Shown piece after piece: positions 19,317 through 29,020 of a stretch of 64,000 bases of DNA (the stretch's first letter is position 1; the number at the start of each line of letters is the position of its first letter). Origin of the DNA: Streptomyces ortus (GTDB lineage: Bacteria; Actinomycetota; Actinomycetes; Streptomycetales; Streptomycetaceae). Location: assembly GCF_026341275.1 (NCBI RefSeq), contig NZ_JAIFZO010000002.1, positions 1,128,361 to 1,192,360 of the forward strand. Reading direction: 5' to 3'. The notes under the pieces are model-generated. The model did no database searches. It was not told where the DNA came from and worked only from the letters and a program-made list of their open reading frames with translations. The position numbers and the translations under genes were made by a program.

Positions 19317-21367
19317 CTTTCCTGCCCCCGTCGCTCGTCCGAGGCGCCCGCGGACACGGGCTCCTCTGCGACACCCGCCGTCGTTTCGGGTGCCGCGTCC
19401 TCCACGTGATCCTCGTCTTCCATGATCTCTCCGGTCGCGGTGTTCACGGCGGGAGCCACCGGAGCCGCCTGGGCGAAGGCCACGGCGATCGATTCCGCCG
19501 TCTTACGGCCTATGCCGGGAACCTCGCAGATCTGGTCGATCGTCGCGGATCGCAGCTTTTTCACCGAACCGAAATGCTTGATCAATGCCTGCTTGCGAGT
19601 CTCACCCAGGCCCGGCACGTCGTCGAGCGGGCTCGCCCTGAAGCGCCGGGCCCGCTTGGCGCGCTGATAGGTGATCGCGAAGCGGTGCGCCTCGTCGCGC
19701 ACACGCTGAAGAAGATAGAGCCCTTCACTGGTACGTGGCAGTACCACCGGGTCGTCGTCGCCGGGCAGCCAGACCTCTTCGAGGCGCTTGGCGAGGCCGC
19801 AGACGGCGATGTCGTCGATGCCCAGCTCGTCCAGGGCCCGCTGGGCCGCCGCGACCTGGGGCTTGCCGCCGTCGACGACGACCAGCTGCGGCGGGTACGC
19901 GAAACGCTTGGGCCGCCCGTCCTCCTCGGTGAGACCCGCCTCGCCGTCGGCCCACTCGCCGGTCTTCTCCTTCTCGCCGAGGTACCGCCGGAAGCGGCGG
20001 GTGATCACCTCGTGCATGGAGCGGACGTCGTCCTGGCCCTCGAAGCTTTTGATCTGGAAGCGGCGGTACTCGCTCTTGCGGCTCAGCCCGTCCTCGAAGA
20101 CGACCATCGACGCCACGACGTCGTCGCCCTGGAGGTGCGAGATGTCGTAGCACTCGACCCGCAGGGGCGCGCTGTCCAGGCCGAGGGCCTCGGCGATCTC
20201 CTCCAGCGCGCGGGAGCGGGTCGTCAGGTCGGAGGCGCGCTTGGTCTTGTGCAGGGCGAGCGAGTGGAGGGCGTTGCGCTCGACCGTCTCCATGAGGGCC
20301 TTCTTGTCGCCGCGCTGCGGGATCCGCAGCGACACGTTCGACCCGCGCCGCTCGGTGAGCCACTGCTGGACGGGTTCCAGGGGGTCGGGCAGCGCGGGGA
20401 CGAGCACCTCCTTCGGTACGGAGTCGCCGCTCTCCTCCCCGTACAGCTGCTGGAGCGCGTGCTCGACCAGGTCTCCCGTGGTGACCGCCTCGACCTTGTC
20501 GGTGACCCAGCCGCGCTGGCCGCGCACCCGGCCACCGCGTACGTGGAAGATCTGCACGGCGGCTTCCAGCTCGTCCTCGGCCAACGCGATCAGATCGGCG
20601 TCCGTCGCGTCGGCGAGTACGACGGCGCTCTTCTCCATGGCCTTCTTCAGGGCCCCGATGTCGTCGCGCAGCCGGCCGGCGCGCTCGTACTCCATGGCCT
20701 CGGCGGCGTCCGTCATCTGCCGCTCCAGACGGCGGATGTACGTGCCCGTGCGGCCGGCCATGAAGTCGCAGAACTCCTCGGCGAGTTCGCGGTGCTCCTC
20801 GGGCGAGACCCGTCCGACACAGGGGGCGGAGCACTTGCCGATGTAGCCGAGCAGACAGGGGCGGCCCGTCCGCTCGGCGTTCTTGAACACGCCCGCGGAG
20901 CACGTCCGGACGGGGAAGACGCGCAGCAGCAGGTCCACGGTGTCGCGGATCGCCCACGCGTGCCCGTAGGGACCGAAGTAGCGCACGCCCTTCTTCTTCT
21001 GGCCGCGCATCACCTGCACGCGCGGAAACCGCTCGTTCATGGTGACCGCGAGGTAGGGGTAGCTCTTGTCGTCGCGGTATTTGACGTTGAACCGCGGGCC
21101 GTACTCCTTGATCCAGGAGTACTCCAGCTGGAGCGCCTCGACCTCCGTGGACACCACCGTCCACTCCACCGACGCGGCCGTGGTGACCATCGTGCGCGTA
21201 CGCGGGTGGAGGTTCGAGAGGTCCTGGAAGTAGCTGGCCAGGCGCTGGCGCAGGCTCTTCGCCTTCCCGACGTAGATCACCCGGCGGTGTTCGTCGCGGA
21301 ATCTGTAGACCCCTGGCGAGTCGGGGATCTGTCCCGGCTTGGGGCGGTAGCTGGAGGGGTCGGCCAT
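19313..21367 (-). CDS. uvrC: excinuclease ABC subunit C
   Basis: This 684-residue UvrC contains, in order, the GIY-YIG 3' nuclease (PGVYRFRD...[14 protein letters not shown]), the UVR domain binding UvrB (near residues 200-240), the RNase H-like 5' nuclease ([18 protein letters not shown]) and tandem helix-hairpin-helix motifs ([30 protein letters not shown]). A roughly 50-residue acidic tail follows. It makes the dual incision in nucleotide excision repair. It is the first gene of the operon; a damage-type promoter is placed so that the transcript would be almost leaderless. Confidence 0.98.
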   Translation of the reverse strand: MADPSSYRPKPGQIPDSPGVYRFRDEHRRVIYVGKAKSLRQRLASYFQDLSNLHPRTRTMVTTAASVEWTVVSTEVEALQLEYSWIKEYGPRFNVKYRDDKSYPYLAVTMNERFPRVQVMRGQKKKGVRYFGPYGHAWAIRDTVDLLLRVFPVRTCSAGVFKNAERTGRPCLLGYIGKCSAPCVGRVSPEEHRELAEEFCDFMAGRTGTYIRRLERQMTDAAEAMEYERAGRLRDDIGALKKAMEKSAVVLADATDADLIALAEDELEAAVQIFHVRGGRVRGQRGWVTDKVEAVTTGDLVEHALQQLYGEESGDSVPKEVLVPALPDPLEPVQQWLTERRGSNVSLRIPQRGDKKALMETVERNALHSLALHKTKRASDLTTRSRALEEIAEALGLDSAPLRVECYDISHLQGDDVVASMVVFEDGLSRKSEYRRFQIKSFEGQDDVRSMHEVITRRFRRYLGEKEKTGEWADGEAGLTEEDGRPKRFAYPPQLVVVDGGKPQVAAAQRALDELGIDDIAVCGLAKRLEEVWLPGDDDPVVLPRTSEGLYLLQRVRDEAHRFAITYQRAKRARRFRASPLDDVPGLGETRKQALIKHFGSVKKLRSATIDQICEVPGIGRKTAESIAVAFAQAAPVAPAVNTATGEIMEDEDHVEDAAPETTAGVAEEPVSAGASDERRGQER

Positions 21368-21374
21368 GTCTCAC

Positions 21375-21397
21375 ACCCTACTGGCGGGGTGTGACAG
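21375..21397 (-). promoter_or_regulatory. RecA-NDp-like promoter of uvrC
   Basis: On the minus strand, CTGTCACACCC is followed after 6 bases by TAGGGT. The actinobacterial RecA-independent damage promoter has TTGTCAGTGGC-N6-TAGNNT; here the TGTCA core (6 of 11 positions overall), exact spacing and a perfect -10 are present. The -10 ends 8 bp before the start codon, so the message should have essentially no leader. Confidence 0.55.
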
Positions 21398-21499
21398 CGC
21401 GGCGGCCCGCCGGTCCCGGGCCGGACGGATTCCGGACCGCGCCGGCCGGATTCCGAATCGCGCCGGGCTTCCTGATCCAGCCGGGTCCGGTCCGGGAGG

Positions 21500-21543
21500 T
21501 CACCTGGCATGCCCCGATCAGCTCACCTGGCATGCCCCGATCA
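21500..21543. repeat. 21 bp direct repeat, 2 copies
   Basis: TCACCTGGCATGCCCCGATCA starts at 21500 and again at 21523. A weaker CGGATTCCG-containing repeat of about 21 bp period lies just before it (21426 and 21447). The region from 21398 to 21804 otherwise shows no convincing gene. Confidence 0.8.
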
Positions 21544-21804
21544 ACACGCCCTCACGCCCTGCCGAACACCCTCGCCGGCCCCCTCGACCGGCCGATGCCG
21601 CACCCGCCGACGGGCCCGCCGCCGCGACCCGCGCACAACACCCCCTCGGACGTGGACGGTTACGGCTGGCACGAGGTGGGCATTTGAGGTGCACCGGAAC
21701 CTGTTTCGGGGGCTGGCCGTGACGACACGAAGACAATTCGGGGCAATGCTCGTAGCAGTGCAGATGCAGGTGGATCCACCGCCCCGGACAAGGGCGTCGG
21801 GTCG

Positions 21805-22002
21805 ATGACCGAAGGGCTGCGGAAGATGCGACAGACACGGATCGAGAAGACACGGCGATCGGTCCGGGTCCGCCCGTACCAGGACGAGGAACGGTTCGGC
21901 GACAGCCTGCTGTCCGGCCTCGATCCCCGCGACCCCGACATCGTGCGCGCCAAGCGCCTGCGCCTGCGGTCGGCCCAGCAGGGCGGGGAGCCCCGCCCCT
22001 GA
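21805..22002 (+). CDS. small basic protein, unknown
   Basis: A 65-residue frame (MTEGLRKMRQTRIEKTRRSV, then YQDEERFGDSLLSGLDPRDPDIVRAKRLRLR). The sequence is mixed in composition, not the Arg/Pro/Ala pattern of shadow frames, and the ...LDPRDPDIVRAKRLR end looks protein-like. No good ribosome-binding site is seen (an AAGG lies 12-14 bases upstream). It is the only plausible gene in the 1 kb between uvrC and 22369. The flanking stretches 21398-21804 and 22003-22368 hold repeats and no other supported gene. Confidence 0.4.
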   Translation: MTEGLRKMRQTRIEKTRRSVRVRPYQDEERFGDSLLSGLDPRDPDIVRAKRLRLRSAQQGGEPRP

Positions 22003-22368
22003 ACCGAACGGCCACCTCGCCGTTCCCCAGCACGAAGGCGGCCCGGAGCGCACGCGTGTACCGGTCCAGGACGCATCCGCGTCGGACCCTCACCGCCCAC
22101 GCTCCGGGCCGCCGCATGTCCGGGCCGGCCCGTCCGGTTCCGGGCCCGCACGTACGCGCCCATACCTACGCCCCGGCAACGCCGGTCGCGGCGAAGTTGC
22201 GCCTCAGGTGTTGTCCGGGCCTGGTCAACAGGCTTCAATGCGGTCTTACTTGGGCCGTGAACCACGGCGTACGCCTGCGACCATCCCCCGTACGTCGACC
22301 GGGACGGCCCCCTCGAACAGTGCGAACGGCACGACAAGCCGTTGCAGCTTCAACGGAAGGGCCCCTGC

Positions 22369-23322
22369 ATGCGGCACGGCACACAGCGCGCGGACGTGGA
22401 CGTCGTGGCGGCGGAACTGGACACGGCGCTGCGGACCGGCCCCTTCCATGTCGCGCTGCGCGCCGCGATCACCGCTCGCGGACTGCCGTTGCAGCGTGTA
22501 CAGCACCATCTGACGCGGTACGGGGTCAAGGTCGGCGTGACCAGCCTGAGCTACTGGCAGCAGGGCGCCCGGCGTCCCCAGCGGGCCGAGTCCCTGCGGG
22601 CCGTGCGCGCCCTGGAGGAGATACTCCAACTGCCGGAGGAGTCGCTGATCCGCCTGCTCACGACCGCCGACGGCCACGCCACCGGAGAACGGCCCTCGGC
22701 GCGCTCGTACCGCGCACTGGTCGAGGCCTCCGGAGCCCTCGAGAAGCTGCTGGCCGAACTCGACTCACCGCCCGACGGCGGGCTGCTCGCCATCGGCCAG
22801 CACGAACGGGTACGGATCGGCGCACGCCGTGAGCTGCTGGCGCGCGACTCCCAGCACATCGTCCGCGCCCACAAGGACGGCGTCGACCGCTATGTGGCCG
22901 TCCACCACGGCGATCCCGGCTGCGCCCCGGAACGCATGACCGTGCACGCCCTGGAGAACTGCCGCACGGGACGCGTGCTGTGGCACCACGAGACCGGGGT
23001 GCTGGTGGCCGAGCTCCTCTTCGACACGCTGTTGCGGGCGGGCGACACCTTCCTCTTCCGCTACGGGGTCGAGGACGGCACGGCCGGCGCGTCCGGCGAG
23101 TACGTCCGCGGGTTCGGCTTCTCCGGCGGGCAGTACGCCCTTGAGGTGCGGTTCTCCGAGGAGGCGCTGCCCGTGCGCTGCCACCGGTTCGCCCAGCACT
23201 CGGCGGCGGCGCCCCGCGGTGGCCGCCGGGAACTGTCCCTGAGCGGCCACCACCGCTCGGTCCACATGGTGGAGCAGCGGGTGCGGTCGGGGATCGTGGG
23301 AATCGGGTGGGACTGGGAGTGA
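22369..23322 (+). CDS. XRE-like helix-turn-helix protein, Streptomyces conserved unknown
   Basis: The ATG at 22369 (GGAAGG 8 bases upstream) is chosen over an upstream TTG; 317 residues. The first about 100 residues look like a lambda-repressor-type DNA-binding domain (ITARGLPLQRVQHHLTRYG, SLSYWQQGARRPQRAESLRA), followed by a linker with EASGALEKLLAELDS and a C-terminal half of unknown fold with many beta-forming segments (HIVRAHKDGVDRYVAVHHGD, GYVRGFGFSGGQYALEVRFSE-like). No family name is offered. It stands alone between the uvrC operon and the LacI-kinase pair, on the plus strand. Confidence 0.75.
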   Translation: MRHGTQRADVDVVAAELDTALRTGPFHVALRAAITARGLPLQRVQHHLTRYGVKVGVTSLSYWQQGARRPQRAESLRAVRALEEILQLPEESLIRLLTTADGHATGERPSARSYRALVEASGALEKLLAELDSPPDGGLLAIGQHERVRIGARRELLARDSQHIVRAHKDGVDRYVAVHHGDPGCAPERMTVHALENCRTGRVLWHHETGVLVAELLFDTLLRAGDTFLFRYGVEDGTAGASGEYVRGFGFSGGQYALEVRFSEEALPVRCHRFAQHSAAAPRGGRRELSLSGHHRSVHMVEQRVRSGIVGIGWDWE

Positions 23323-23360
23323 GCGGCCGTCCGGATGGCTCGGCCGCCTTTTCCGCGAGC

Positions 23361-23388
23361 ACGTAAACGCTTGCGTAAGCGTTTACGT
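23361..23388. promoter_or_regulatory. LacI-family operator
   Basis: A 28 bp palindrome: ACGTAAACGCTT, GCGT, AAGCGTTTACGT with perfect 12 bp arms. The AAACGCTT/AAGCGTTT half-sites are typical of LacI/GalR repressors. It lies 143 bp upstream of the LacI gene, fitting autoregulation and control of the coupled kinase. Confidence 0.85.
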
Positions 23389-23530
23389 ACCCTTTCTGAT
23401 GGGGTACCTTCGCGGACGACAGCCGCTTGCGGGCGCGACCCGGCGGAACACAGGGCGGGGCGGGCCAGACAGGTCAGGGCGGCGCAGGCCGGAGCAGGGC
23501 ACGGCGCGCCGGGGCAGCGGGGAGTACGGC

Positions 23531-24562
23531 ATGGCGACGATGGTCGATGTGGCCCGGCACGCGGGCGTCTCCGTCGCGACGGTCTCGCACGTGCTCAACG
23601 ACACGCGCCCGGTGCTGCCGCACACGCGCCAGGCCGTCCTCGACGCCATCGAGACACTCGGCTACACCCCGAACGGCCTGGCCCGATCCCTGGTCACCGC
23701 GCGCACCCGGTCCATCGGGCTCGCGGTGTCGGCGATCAGCAACCCCTACTTCACGGAGATCCTCCAGGGTGTGGAGGCGAGCGCCCTGGAGCACGGCTAC
23801 AGCCTGTTGATCGCGGATCCGCACGACGACCCGGTCCATGAGCGCAAGGTGGTCCAGCTCCTGCACGAGCGACGCGTGGACGGCATGATCGTCGCGCCCT
23901 CCGCGGACCCTCGGGAGCTGCTCGGCTACCTCGGTCGGCACGGCGTACCGACGGTGTTCCTCGACCGGCTGGTCGACGACGTCGCGGCGCCCGGTTTCAC
24001 GTTCGACCAGGTGTCCGCGGAGAACACCGAGCCCGTCACCCGCCTGGTCACCCACCTCGCCGAACGGGGCCACCGGAGGATCGGCCTGGTGGCGGGCCTC
24101 GCGGGCCTCAGCACGACGAGCGAACGGATCACCGGCTACCGGCTCGGTCTGGCGCACGCGGGACTCGCCCACGAGGAGCGGCTCGTGATCCCCGGCAACT
24201 CGGAGGCGGCCGGCGCCGAGCGGGCGACCGATGCCCTGCTGTCCCTGCCCGCACCGCCGACGGCGCTGATCACCGCCAACAACGCGATGACCATCGGTGC
24301 GCTGCGGGCAGTCCGGGCGCGAGGTCTGTCGGTGCCCGGCGATCTGGCCCTGTGCTGCTTCGACGACTTCTCCTGGGCGGACCTCTTCTCGCCCCGGCTC
24401 ACCACGATCTCCCAGCCCAGCAAGGAGATCGGGGCCCGGGCCGTGCGGCTGCTGCTGGAACGGCTGGACTCCCCCGGCCGCCCCGCCCGTACGGTCCGGC
24501 TGCCCTCCACCTTCGTCCACCGCACCTCCTGCGGTTGCCCCGAGAAAGGAACCGACTCGTGA
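23531..24562 (+). CDS. LacI family sugar repressor
   Basis: This 343-residue repressor starts MATMVDVARHAGVSVATVSH, the LacI helix-turn-helix, with the hinge NGLARSLVTARTRSIGL, then a periplasmic-binding-type effector domain (ISNPYFTEILQGVE, ADPHDDPVHERKVVQLL, TANNAMTIGALRAVRARG, CFDDFSWADLFSPRLTTI). The start at 23531 removes a 44-residue Arg/Gly-rich extension with no family counterpart. It overlaps the kinase gene by GTGA, so the pair is one operon under the palindrome at 23361. Effector is probably a hexose or its phosphate. Confidence 0.95.
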   Translation: MATMVDVARHAGVSVATVSHVLNDTRPVLPHTRQAVLDAIETLGYTPNGLARSLVTARTRSIGLAVSAISNPYFTEILQGVEASALEHGYSLLIADPHDDPVHERKVVQLLHERRVDGMIVAPSADPRELLGYLGRHGVPTVFLDRLVDDVAAPGFTFDQVSAENTEPVTRLVTHLAERGHRRIGLVAGLAGLSTTSERITGYRLGLAHAGLAHEERLVIPGNSEAAGAERATDALLSLPAPPTALITANNAMTIGALRAVRARGLSVPGDLALCCFDDFSWADLFSPRLTTISQPSKEIGARAVRLLLERLDSPGRPARTVRLPSTFVHRTSCGCPEKGTDS

Positions 24563-25470
24563 TCGTCGTCGCCGGTGAGGCCCTGATCGACCTGGTGCCC
24601 AGTGAGCCGGGCGCGCTCGCCGCACTCGCTCCGCGGCGCGGCGGCGGCCCGTACAACACGGCGGTCGCGCTGGGCCGGCTCGGCTCCCGCGCTGCCTTCT
24701 GTTCCCGGATCTCGACCGACGCCTTCGGTGCGGCACTGGCCGACGGACTGCGCGAGGCGGGCGTCGACGTGTCGTCGGTGCAGCGGGGCGCCGAGCCCAC
24801 GACCCTGGCCGTGGCGTCCATCGCCGCGGACGGCTCAGCCGGGTACTCCTTCTATGTCGAGGGCACCGCGGACCGGTTGTTCTCGGCGCCCGACCGACTT
24901 CCCGAGGGGGCGCGGGTAGTGTCCTTCGGTACCTGTTCGCTCGTCCTGGAACCAGGTGCGAGCGCGTACGAGGAGCTGATGCGGACCGCGTCCGCCCAAG
25001 GGGTGTTCACCACGCTGGATCCCAACATCCGCGCGGGACTCATCCCCGATCCGGACGCCTATCGGGCCCGGTTCAAGAGCTGGCTGCCCTCGGTGTCCCT
25101 GCTCAAGCTGTCCGAGGAGGACGCCCGCTGGCTGGGCGGCACACCGCGCGAATGGCTGGCCTCCGGCCCCTCGGCCGTCGTGATCACGCGGGGCGGCGAC
25201 GGGCTGACCGCCTTCACCCGCGACGGCGGGGAGTACTCCGTGCCGGGCGAACCGGTCGACGTGGTGGACACGATCGGCGCGGGCGACACGGTGAACGCGG
25301 CGCTGCTGCACGGCCTCGCCGCCCGCGACGCGCTCTCCGAGGTGGGGCCGGTGGGTCTGGGGGCCGACGGCTGGGGCGAGTTGCTGCGGTTCGCCGCCCG
25401 GGCCGCGGCGATCACCTGTTCGCGCGCGGGCGCGGAACCGCCGTACGCACATGAACTGGACGCCTTCTGA
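24559..25470 (+). CDS. PfkB-family carbohydrate kinase (fructokinase-like)
   Basis: This 303-residue ribokinase-type enzyme begins MIVVAGEALIDLVP with the GGGPYNTAVALGRLG substrate/dimer motif and ends with the PfkB signature DTIGAGDTVNAALLHGLA containing the anion hole and catalytic Asp. The GTG start overlaps the LacI stop by 4 bp. It phosphorylates a sugar with ATP in the cytoplasm; fructose is the best guess given similarity to fructokinases, but ribose or ketodeoxygluconate cannot be excluded. Confidence 0.93.
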   Translation: MIVVAGEALIDLVPSEPGALAALAPRRGGGPYNTAVALGRLGSRAAFCSRISTDAFGAALADGLREAGVDVSSVQRGAEPTTLAVASIAADGSAGYSFYVEGTADRLFSAPDRLPEGARVVSFGTCSLVLEPGASAYEELMRTASAQGVFTTLDPNIRAGLIPDPDAYRARFKSWLPSVSLLKLSEEDARWLGGTPREWLASGPSAVVITRGGDGLTAFTRDGGEYSVPGEPVDVVDTIGAGDTVNAALLHGLAARDALSEVGPVGLGADGWGELLRFAARAAAITCSRAGAEPPYAHELDAF

Positions 25471-25628
25471 GCGACCTCAGTGGCGCCCCGAGCGGCACGG
25501 GAAACTGCGCGAGCGCCGCAAAGGGGCGCGGGGAGCTGCGCGACCAGCCACGACGCGCCCGCCGTCACAAGACGGCCGGACCTGGCACCCCCTCGGCCCT
25601 TGGGCGGAACACCCGTCTTGATTCCAGA

Positions 25629-25670
25629 ACGCGCCGCGCCCCACGGACTTTCCCGTGGGGCGCGGCGCGT
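25629..25670. terminator. perfect 18 bp bidirectional terminator
   Basis: ACGCGCCGCGCCCCACGG (25629-25646) pairs perfectly with 25653-25670 around ACTTTC. It lies between the convergent kinase and uvrA genes. A single copy of the GGGGCGCGGGGA repeat sits at about 25523-25540 in the same gap. Confidence 0.95.
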
Positions 25671-25719
25671 GACGGTGACGACGTACAGGACTACAAGGCC
25701 CTGCAGCCGGTCACCCCGT

Positions 25720-28700
25720 TCAGGCCTTGCGGGCCCGGGCCGTCTTCTTCGCCGGGGTCGCCTTCTTGGCGACGGCCGTCTTCTTCACGGCCGTGCCGCT
25801 GGCGCCCTTGGCCGCGGTGGCGCCGACCGCCGCGGACTTCGCCGTCGTGGTCTTGGCCGTCGCCGTCTTCCTCGTCGTCGCCGTGGCCGCCACGGCCTTC
25901 TTCTTGGTGGCGGTCTTGCGCACGGGCTTCGCCTGTGAGGCGTCGCTGACGCGCTCGGCGCCCAGCACCTCCTGCAGGAACTTGCCCGTGTGGCTGGTCG
26001 ACACCCCGGCCACCTCCTCGGGCGTGCCCTCGGCAACGACGATGCCACCGCCCGCCCCGCCCTCGGGGCCCATGTCGACGACCCAGTCGGCAGTCTTGAT
26101 CACGTCGAGGTTGTGCTCGATGACGATGACCGTGTTGCCCTTCTCGACCAGGCCGGACAGCACGACGAGCAGCTTGCTGATGTCCTCGAAGTGCAGCCCT
26201 GTGGTCGGCTCGTCGAGGACGTACACCGTGCGTCCGGTGGACCTCTTCTGGAGCTCGCTGGCGAGCTTCACCCGCTGGGCCTCACCGCCGGACAGGGTCG
26301 TCGCGGACTGGCCGAGCCGGACGTAGCCGAGGCCGACGTCGTTGAGTGTCCTGAGGTGGCGGGAGATCCCGGGGACCGCCTCGAAGAAGTTCATCGCTTC
26401 CTCGATCGGCATGTTCAGGACGTCGGCGATGGACTTGCCCTTGTAGTGGACGTCCAGGGTCTCCCGGTTGTAGCGGGCCCCGTGGCAGACCTCGCACGGG
26501 ACGTACACGTCCGGCAGGAAGTTCATCTCGATCTTGATCGTGCCGTCGCCCGAGCAGTTCTCGCAGCGGCCGCCCTTGACGTTGAAGGAGAAGCGGCCGG
26601 GCAGGTAGCCGCGGACCTTCGCCTCGGTGGTCTCGGCGAACAGCTTGCGGACGTGGTCGAAGACACCGGTGTACGTCGCCGGGTTGGACCGGGGGGTGCG
26701 GCCGATCGGCGACTGGTCGACGTGCACGACCTTGTCGACGAGGTCGTCGCCCTCCACGCGCGTGTGGCGGCCGGGAACGCTCCTCGCGCCGTTCAGCTCG
26801 CGGGCCAGGTGCGTGTACAGGATGTCGTTGACCAGCGTCGACTTGCCGGAGCCGGAGACACCCGTGACGGCCGTGAGAATGCCCAGCGGGAACGACACGT
26901 CGATGTCCCGGAGGTTGTTCTCGCGGGCGCCGTGCACCGTGAGCTGCCGGGACGGGTCGCGCGGGCGCCGGACATCGGGCAGCGGGATGGCCTTCTTGCC
27001 GGAGAGGTACTGGCCGGTCTGTGACTCCTCGTTGGCGAGGAGCTCCTTCAGGGAGCCGCTGTGCACGACATGGCCGCCGTGCTCGCCCGCGCCGGGACCG
27101 ATGTCGACGATCCAGTCGGCGACCTTGATGGTGTCCTCGTCGTGCTCGACGACGATGAGCGTGTTGCCCATGTCGCGCAGCCGGACCAGCGTCTCGATGA
27201 GGCGGTGGTTGTCCCGCTGGTGCAGTCCGATGGAGGGCTCGTCGAGGACGTACAGGACGCCCACGAGGCCGGAGCCGATCTGGGTGGCCAGCCGGATGCG
27301 CTGCGCCTCGCCGCCGGAGAGGGTGCCCGCGGCGCGGTTCAGCGACAGGTAGTCCAGGCCGACGTCGACCAGGAACCGCAGCCGTTCGTTGACCTCCTTC
27401 AGGACGCGCTCGGCGATCTTCTTGTCGCGCGCGTCGAGCCGCAGCTTGCCCAGGAAGTCCGCACAGTCACTGATGGACATGGCGGAGACCTCGGCGATGG
27501 ACTTCTCCATGACCGTGACCGCGAGGACGACCGGCTTGAGACGCGTGCCCTCACAGGTGGGGCAGGGCACCTCGCGCATGTAGCCCTCGAAGCGCTCGCG
27601 GCTCGTGTCGCTCTCGGCCTCGCTGTGCCGGCGCTTCACGAAGGGGACGGCGCCTTCGAAGGGCGTGGTGTACACGCGCTCCCTGCCGTACCGGTTGCGG
27701 TAGCGGACCTCGATCTGTGTCTTGTGCCCGTACAGGAGGGCCTTCTTGGCGCGCTGCGGGAGACCGGCGAAGGGGATGTCGGTCCGGAATCCCAGCGCGT
27801 CCGCGAGGGCTCCGATGAGGCGCGCGAAGTAGTCCTTGGTGTGCCCGTGCGACCAGGGGTGGATGGCGCCCTCGTCGAGCGACTTGTCCTGGTCCGGGAC
27901 GATCAGCTCGGCGTCGACCTCCATGCGCGTGCCGATGCCCGAACACTCCGGGCAGGCGCCGAAGGGCGAGTTGAAGGAGAAGGAGCGGGGCTCCATCTCC
28001 TCGAAGGACAGGTCGTCGTACGCGCAGTACAGGTGCTCCGAGTACATCCGCTCGCGCTCGGGGTCGTCGGCCGGGAGGTCGACGAAGTCGAGCACGACCA
28101 TGCCGCCGGAGAGGCCGAGCGCGGTCTCCACGGAGTCGGTCAGGCGGCGCTTGGCGCCCTCCTTGACCGTGAGACGGTCGACGACCACTTCGATGGTGTG
28201 CTTCTCCTGCTTCTTCAGCGTGGGCGGCTCGGTGAGCTGGATCGTCTCGCCGTCGACCCGGGCCCTGCTGTACCCCTTGGTCTGGAGGTCGGCGAAGAGA
28301 TCGACGAACTCTCCCTTGCGCTCGCGCACCAGCGGCGAGAGCACCTGGAAACGGCTGCCCTGCGGAAGCTCCAGGACCTTGTCGACGATGGCCTGCGGCG
28401 ACTGGCGCGAGATGGGACGGCCGCACTCGGGGCAGTGCGGCTTGCCGATACGCGCGAAGAGCAGTCGCAGGTAGTCGTAGACCTCGGTGATGGTGCCGAC
28501 CGTCGAGCGCGGGTTGCGCGAGGTCGACTTCTGGTCGATGGAGACGGCCGGGGACAGACCCTCGATGAAGTCCACGTCCGGCTTGTCCATCTGGCCGAGG
28601 AACTGCCGGGCGTACGAGGAAAGGGACTCCACGTAGCGCCGCTGTCCCTCGGCGAAGATCGTGTCGAAGGCCAGCGAGGACTTGCCCGACCCCGACAGGC

Positions 28701-28794
28701 CCGTGAAGACGATGAGCGAGTCGCGCGGAAGGTCGAGCGAGACATTCTTCAGGTTGTGCTCGCGCGCTCCACGGACGATGAGACGGTCGGCCAC
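25720..28794 (-). CDS. uvrA: excinuclease ABC subunit A with H1-like tail
   Basis: The GTG at 28794 gives the standard start [18 protein letters not shown]; the frame is open to 28956 but without similarity. UvrA motifs: first Walker [15 protein letters not shown] zinc region, [19 protein letters not shown], second P-loop [16 protein letters not shown]-terminal zinc finger [15 protein letters not shown]...[25 protein letters not shown] and [11 protein letters not shown]. The protein is 1024 residues, longer than the usual 940-960, because the last 73 residues are an Ala/Lys/Thr-rich tail with KKTA, KKAT and AKK repeats like histone H1. It detects lesions with UvrB. Driven by a damage promoter at 28853-28875. 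Confidence 0.98.
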   Translation of the reverse strand: MADRLIVRGAREHNLKNVSLDLPRDSLIVFTGLSGSGKSSLAFDTIFAEGQRRYVESLSSYARQFLGQMDKPDVDFIEGLSPAVSIDQKSTSRNPRSTVGTITEVYDYLRLLFARIGKPHCPECGRPISRQSPQAIVDKVLELPQGSRFQVLSPLVRERKGEFVDLFADLQTKGYSRARVDGETIQLTEPPTLKKQEKHTIEVVVDRLTVKEGAKRRLTDSVETALGLSGGMVVLDFVDLPADDPERERMYSEHLYCAYDDLSFEEMEPRSFSFNSPFGACPECSGIGTRMEVDAELIVPDQDKSLDEGAIHPWSHGHTKDYFARLIGALADALGFRTDIPFAGLPQRAKKALLYGHKTQIEVRYRNRYGRERVYTTPFEGAVPFVKRRHSEAESDTSRERFEGYMREVPCPTCEGTRLKPVVLAVTVMEKSIAEVSAMSISDCADFLGKLRLDARDKKIAERVLKEVNERLRFLVDVGLDYLSLNRAAGTLSGGEAQRIRLATQIGSGLVGVLYVLDEPSIGLHQRDNHRLIETLVRLRDMGNTLIVVEHDEDTIKVADWIVDIGPGAGEHGGHVVHSGSLKELLANEESQTGQYLSGKKAIPLPDVRRPRDPSRQLTVHGARENNLRDIDVSFPLGILTAVTGVSGSGKSTLVNDILYTHLARELNGARSVPGRHTRVEGDDLVDKVVHVDQSPIGRTPRSNPATYTGVFDHVRKLFAETTEAKVRGYLPGRFSFNVKGGRCENCSGDGTIKIEMNFLPDVYVPCEVCHGARYNRETLDVHYKGKSIADVLNMPIEEAMNFFEAVPGISRHLRTLNDVGLGYVRLGQSATTLSGGEAQRVKLASELQKRSTGRTVYVLDEPTTGLHFEDISKLLVVLSGLVEKGNTVIVIEHNLDVIKTADWVVDMGPEGGAGGGIVVAEGTPEEVAGVSTSHTGKFLQEVLGAERVSDASQAKPVRKTATKKKAVAATATTRKTATAKTTTAKSAAVGATAAKGASGTAVKKTAVAKKATPAKKTARARKA

Positions 28795-28852
28795 GCCGGG
28801 TCCGCACCTTTCTAGAGAGAAGTGACAGGGCCGAGGCCCCACGTCTTTTCTC

Positions 28853-28875
28853 AGACTAGGGGGAGCCACTGACAA
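28853..28875 (-). promoter_or_regulatory. RecA-NDp DNA-damage promoter of uvrA
   Basis: On the minus strand TTGTCAGTGGC (28875-28865), six bases, then TAGTCT (28858-28853). This is an exact match to the actinobacterial damage-inducible promoter consensus TTGTCAGTGGC-N6-TAGNNT, recognised with PafBC in mycobacteria. The leader would be about 50 nt. Confidence 0.92.
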
Positions 28876-29020
28876 CGCCGGTTCGGTTCGCCTCGGTGAG
28901 AACAATCCCGGACTTCCAAGAATGCCCGGCGCCACCCCCGACCTTATAGCACGCACATTCGATTACCGGACGTTGTCCGCCACCTTCACCCGAACGCGTA
29001 CCGGAGCTATCGTCGGACGC

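Noticed and set aside
21368..21804. A tRNA, small RNA or additional gene in the gap upstream of uvrC
   Set aside because: Only direct repeats and GC-rich shadow frames were found; no cloverleaf or terminator could be drawn.
22056..22832. Plus-strand frame of about 258 residues overlapping the HTH gene
   Set aside because: Arg/Pro/Thr-rich shadow; the overlapping 22369-23322 frame has a ribosome-binding site and an HTH region.
28795..29020. LexA-type SOS box upstream of uvrA
   Set aside because: No GAAC-N4-GTTC-type palindrome; the site seen is the RecA-NDp promoter.
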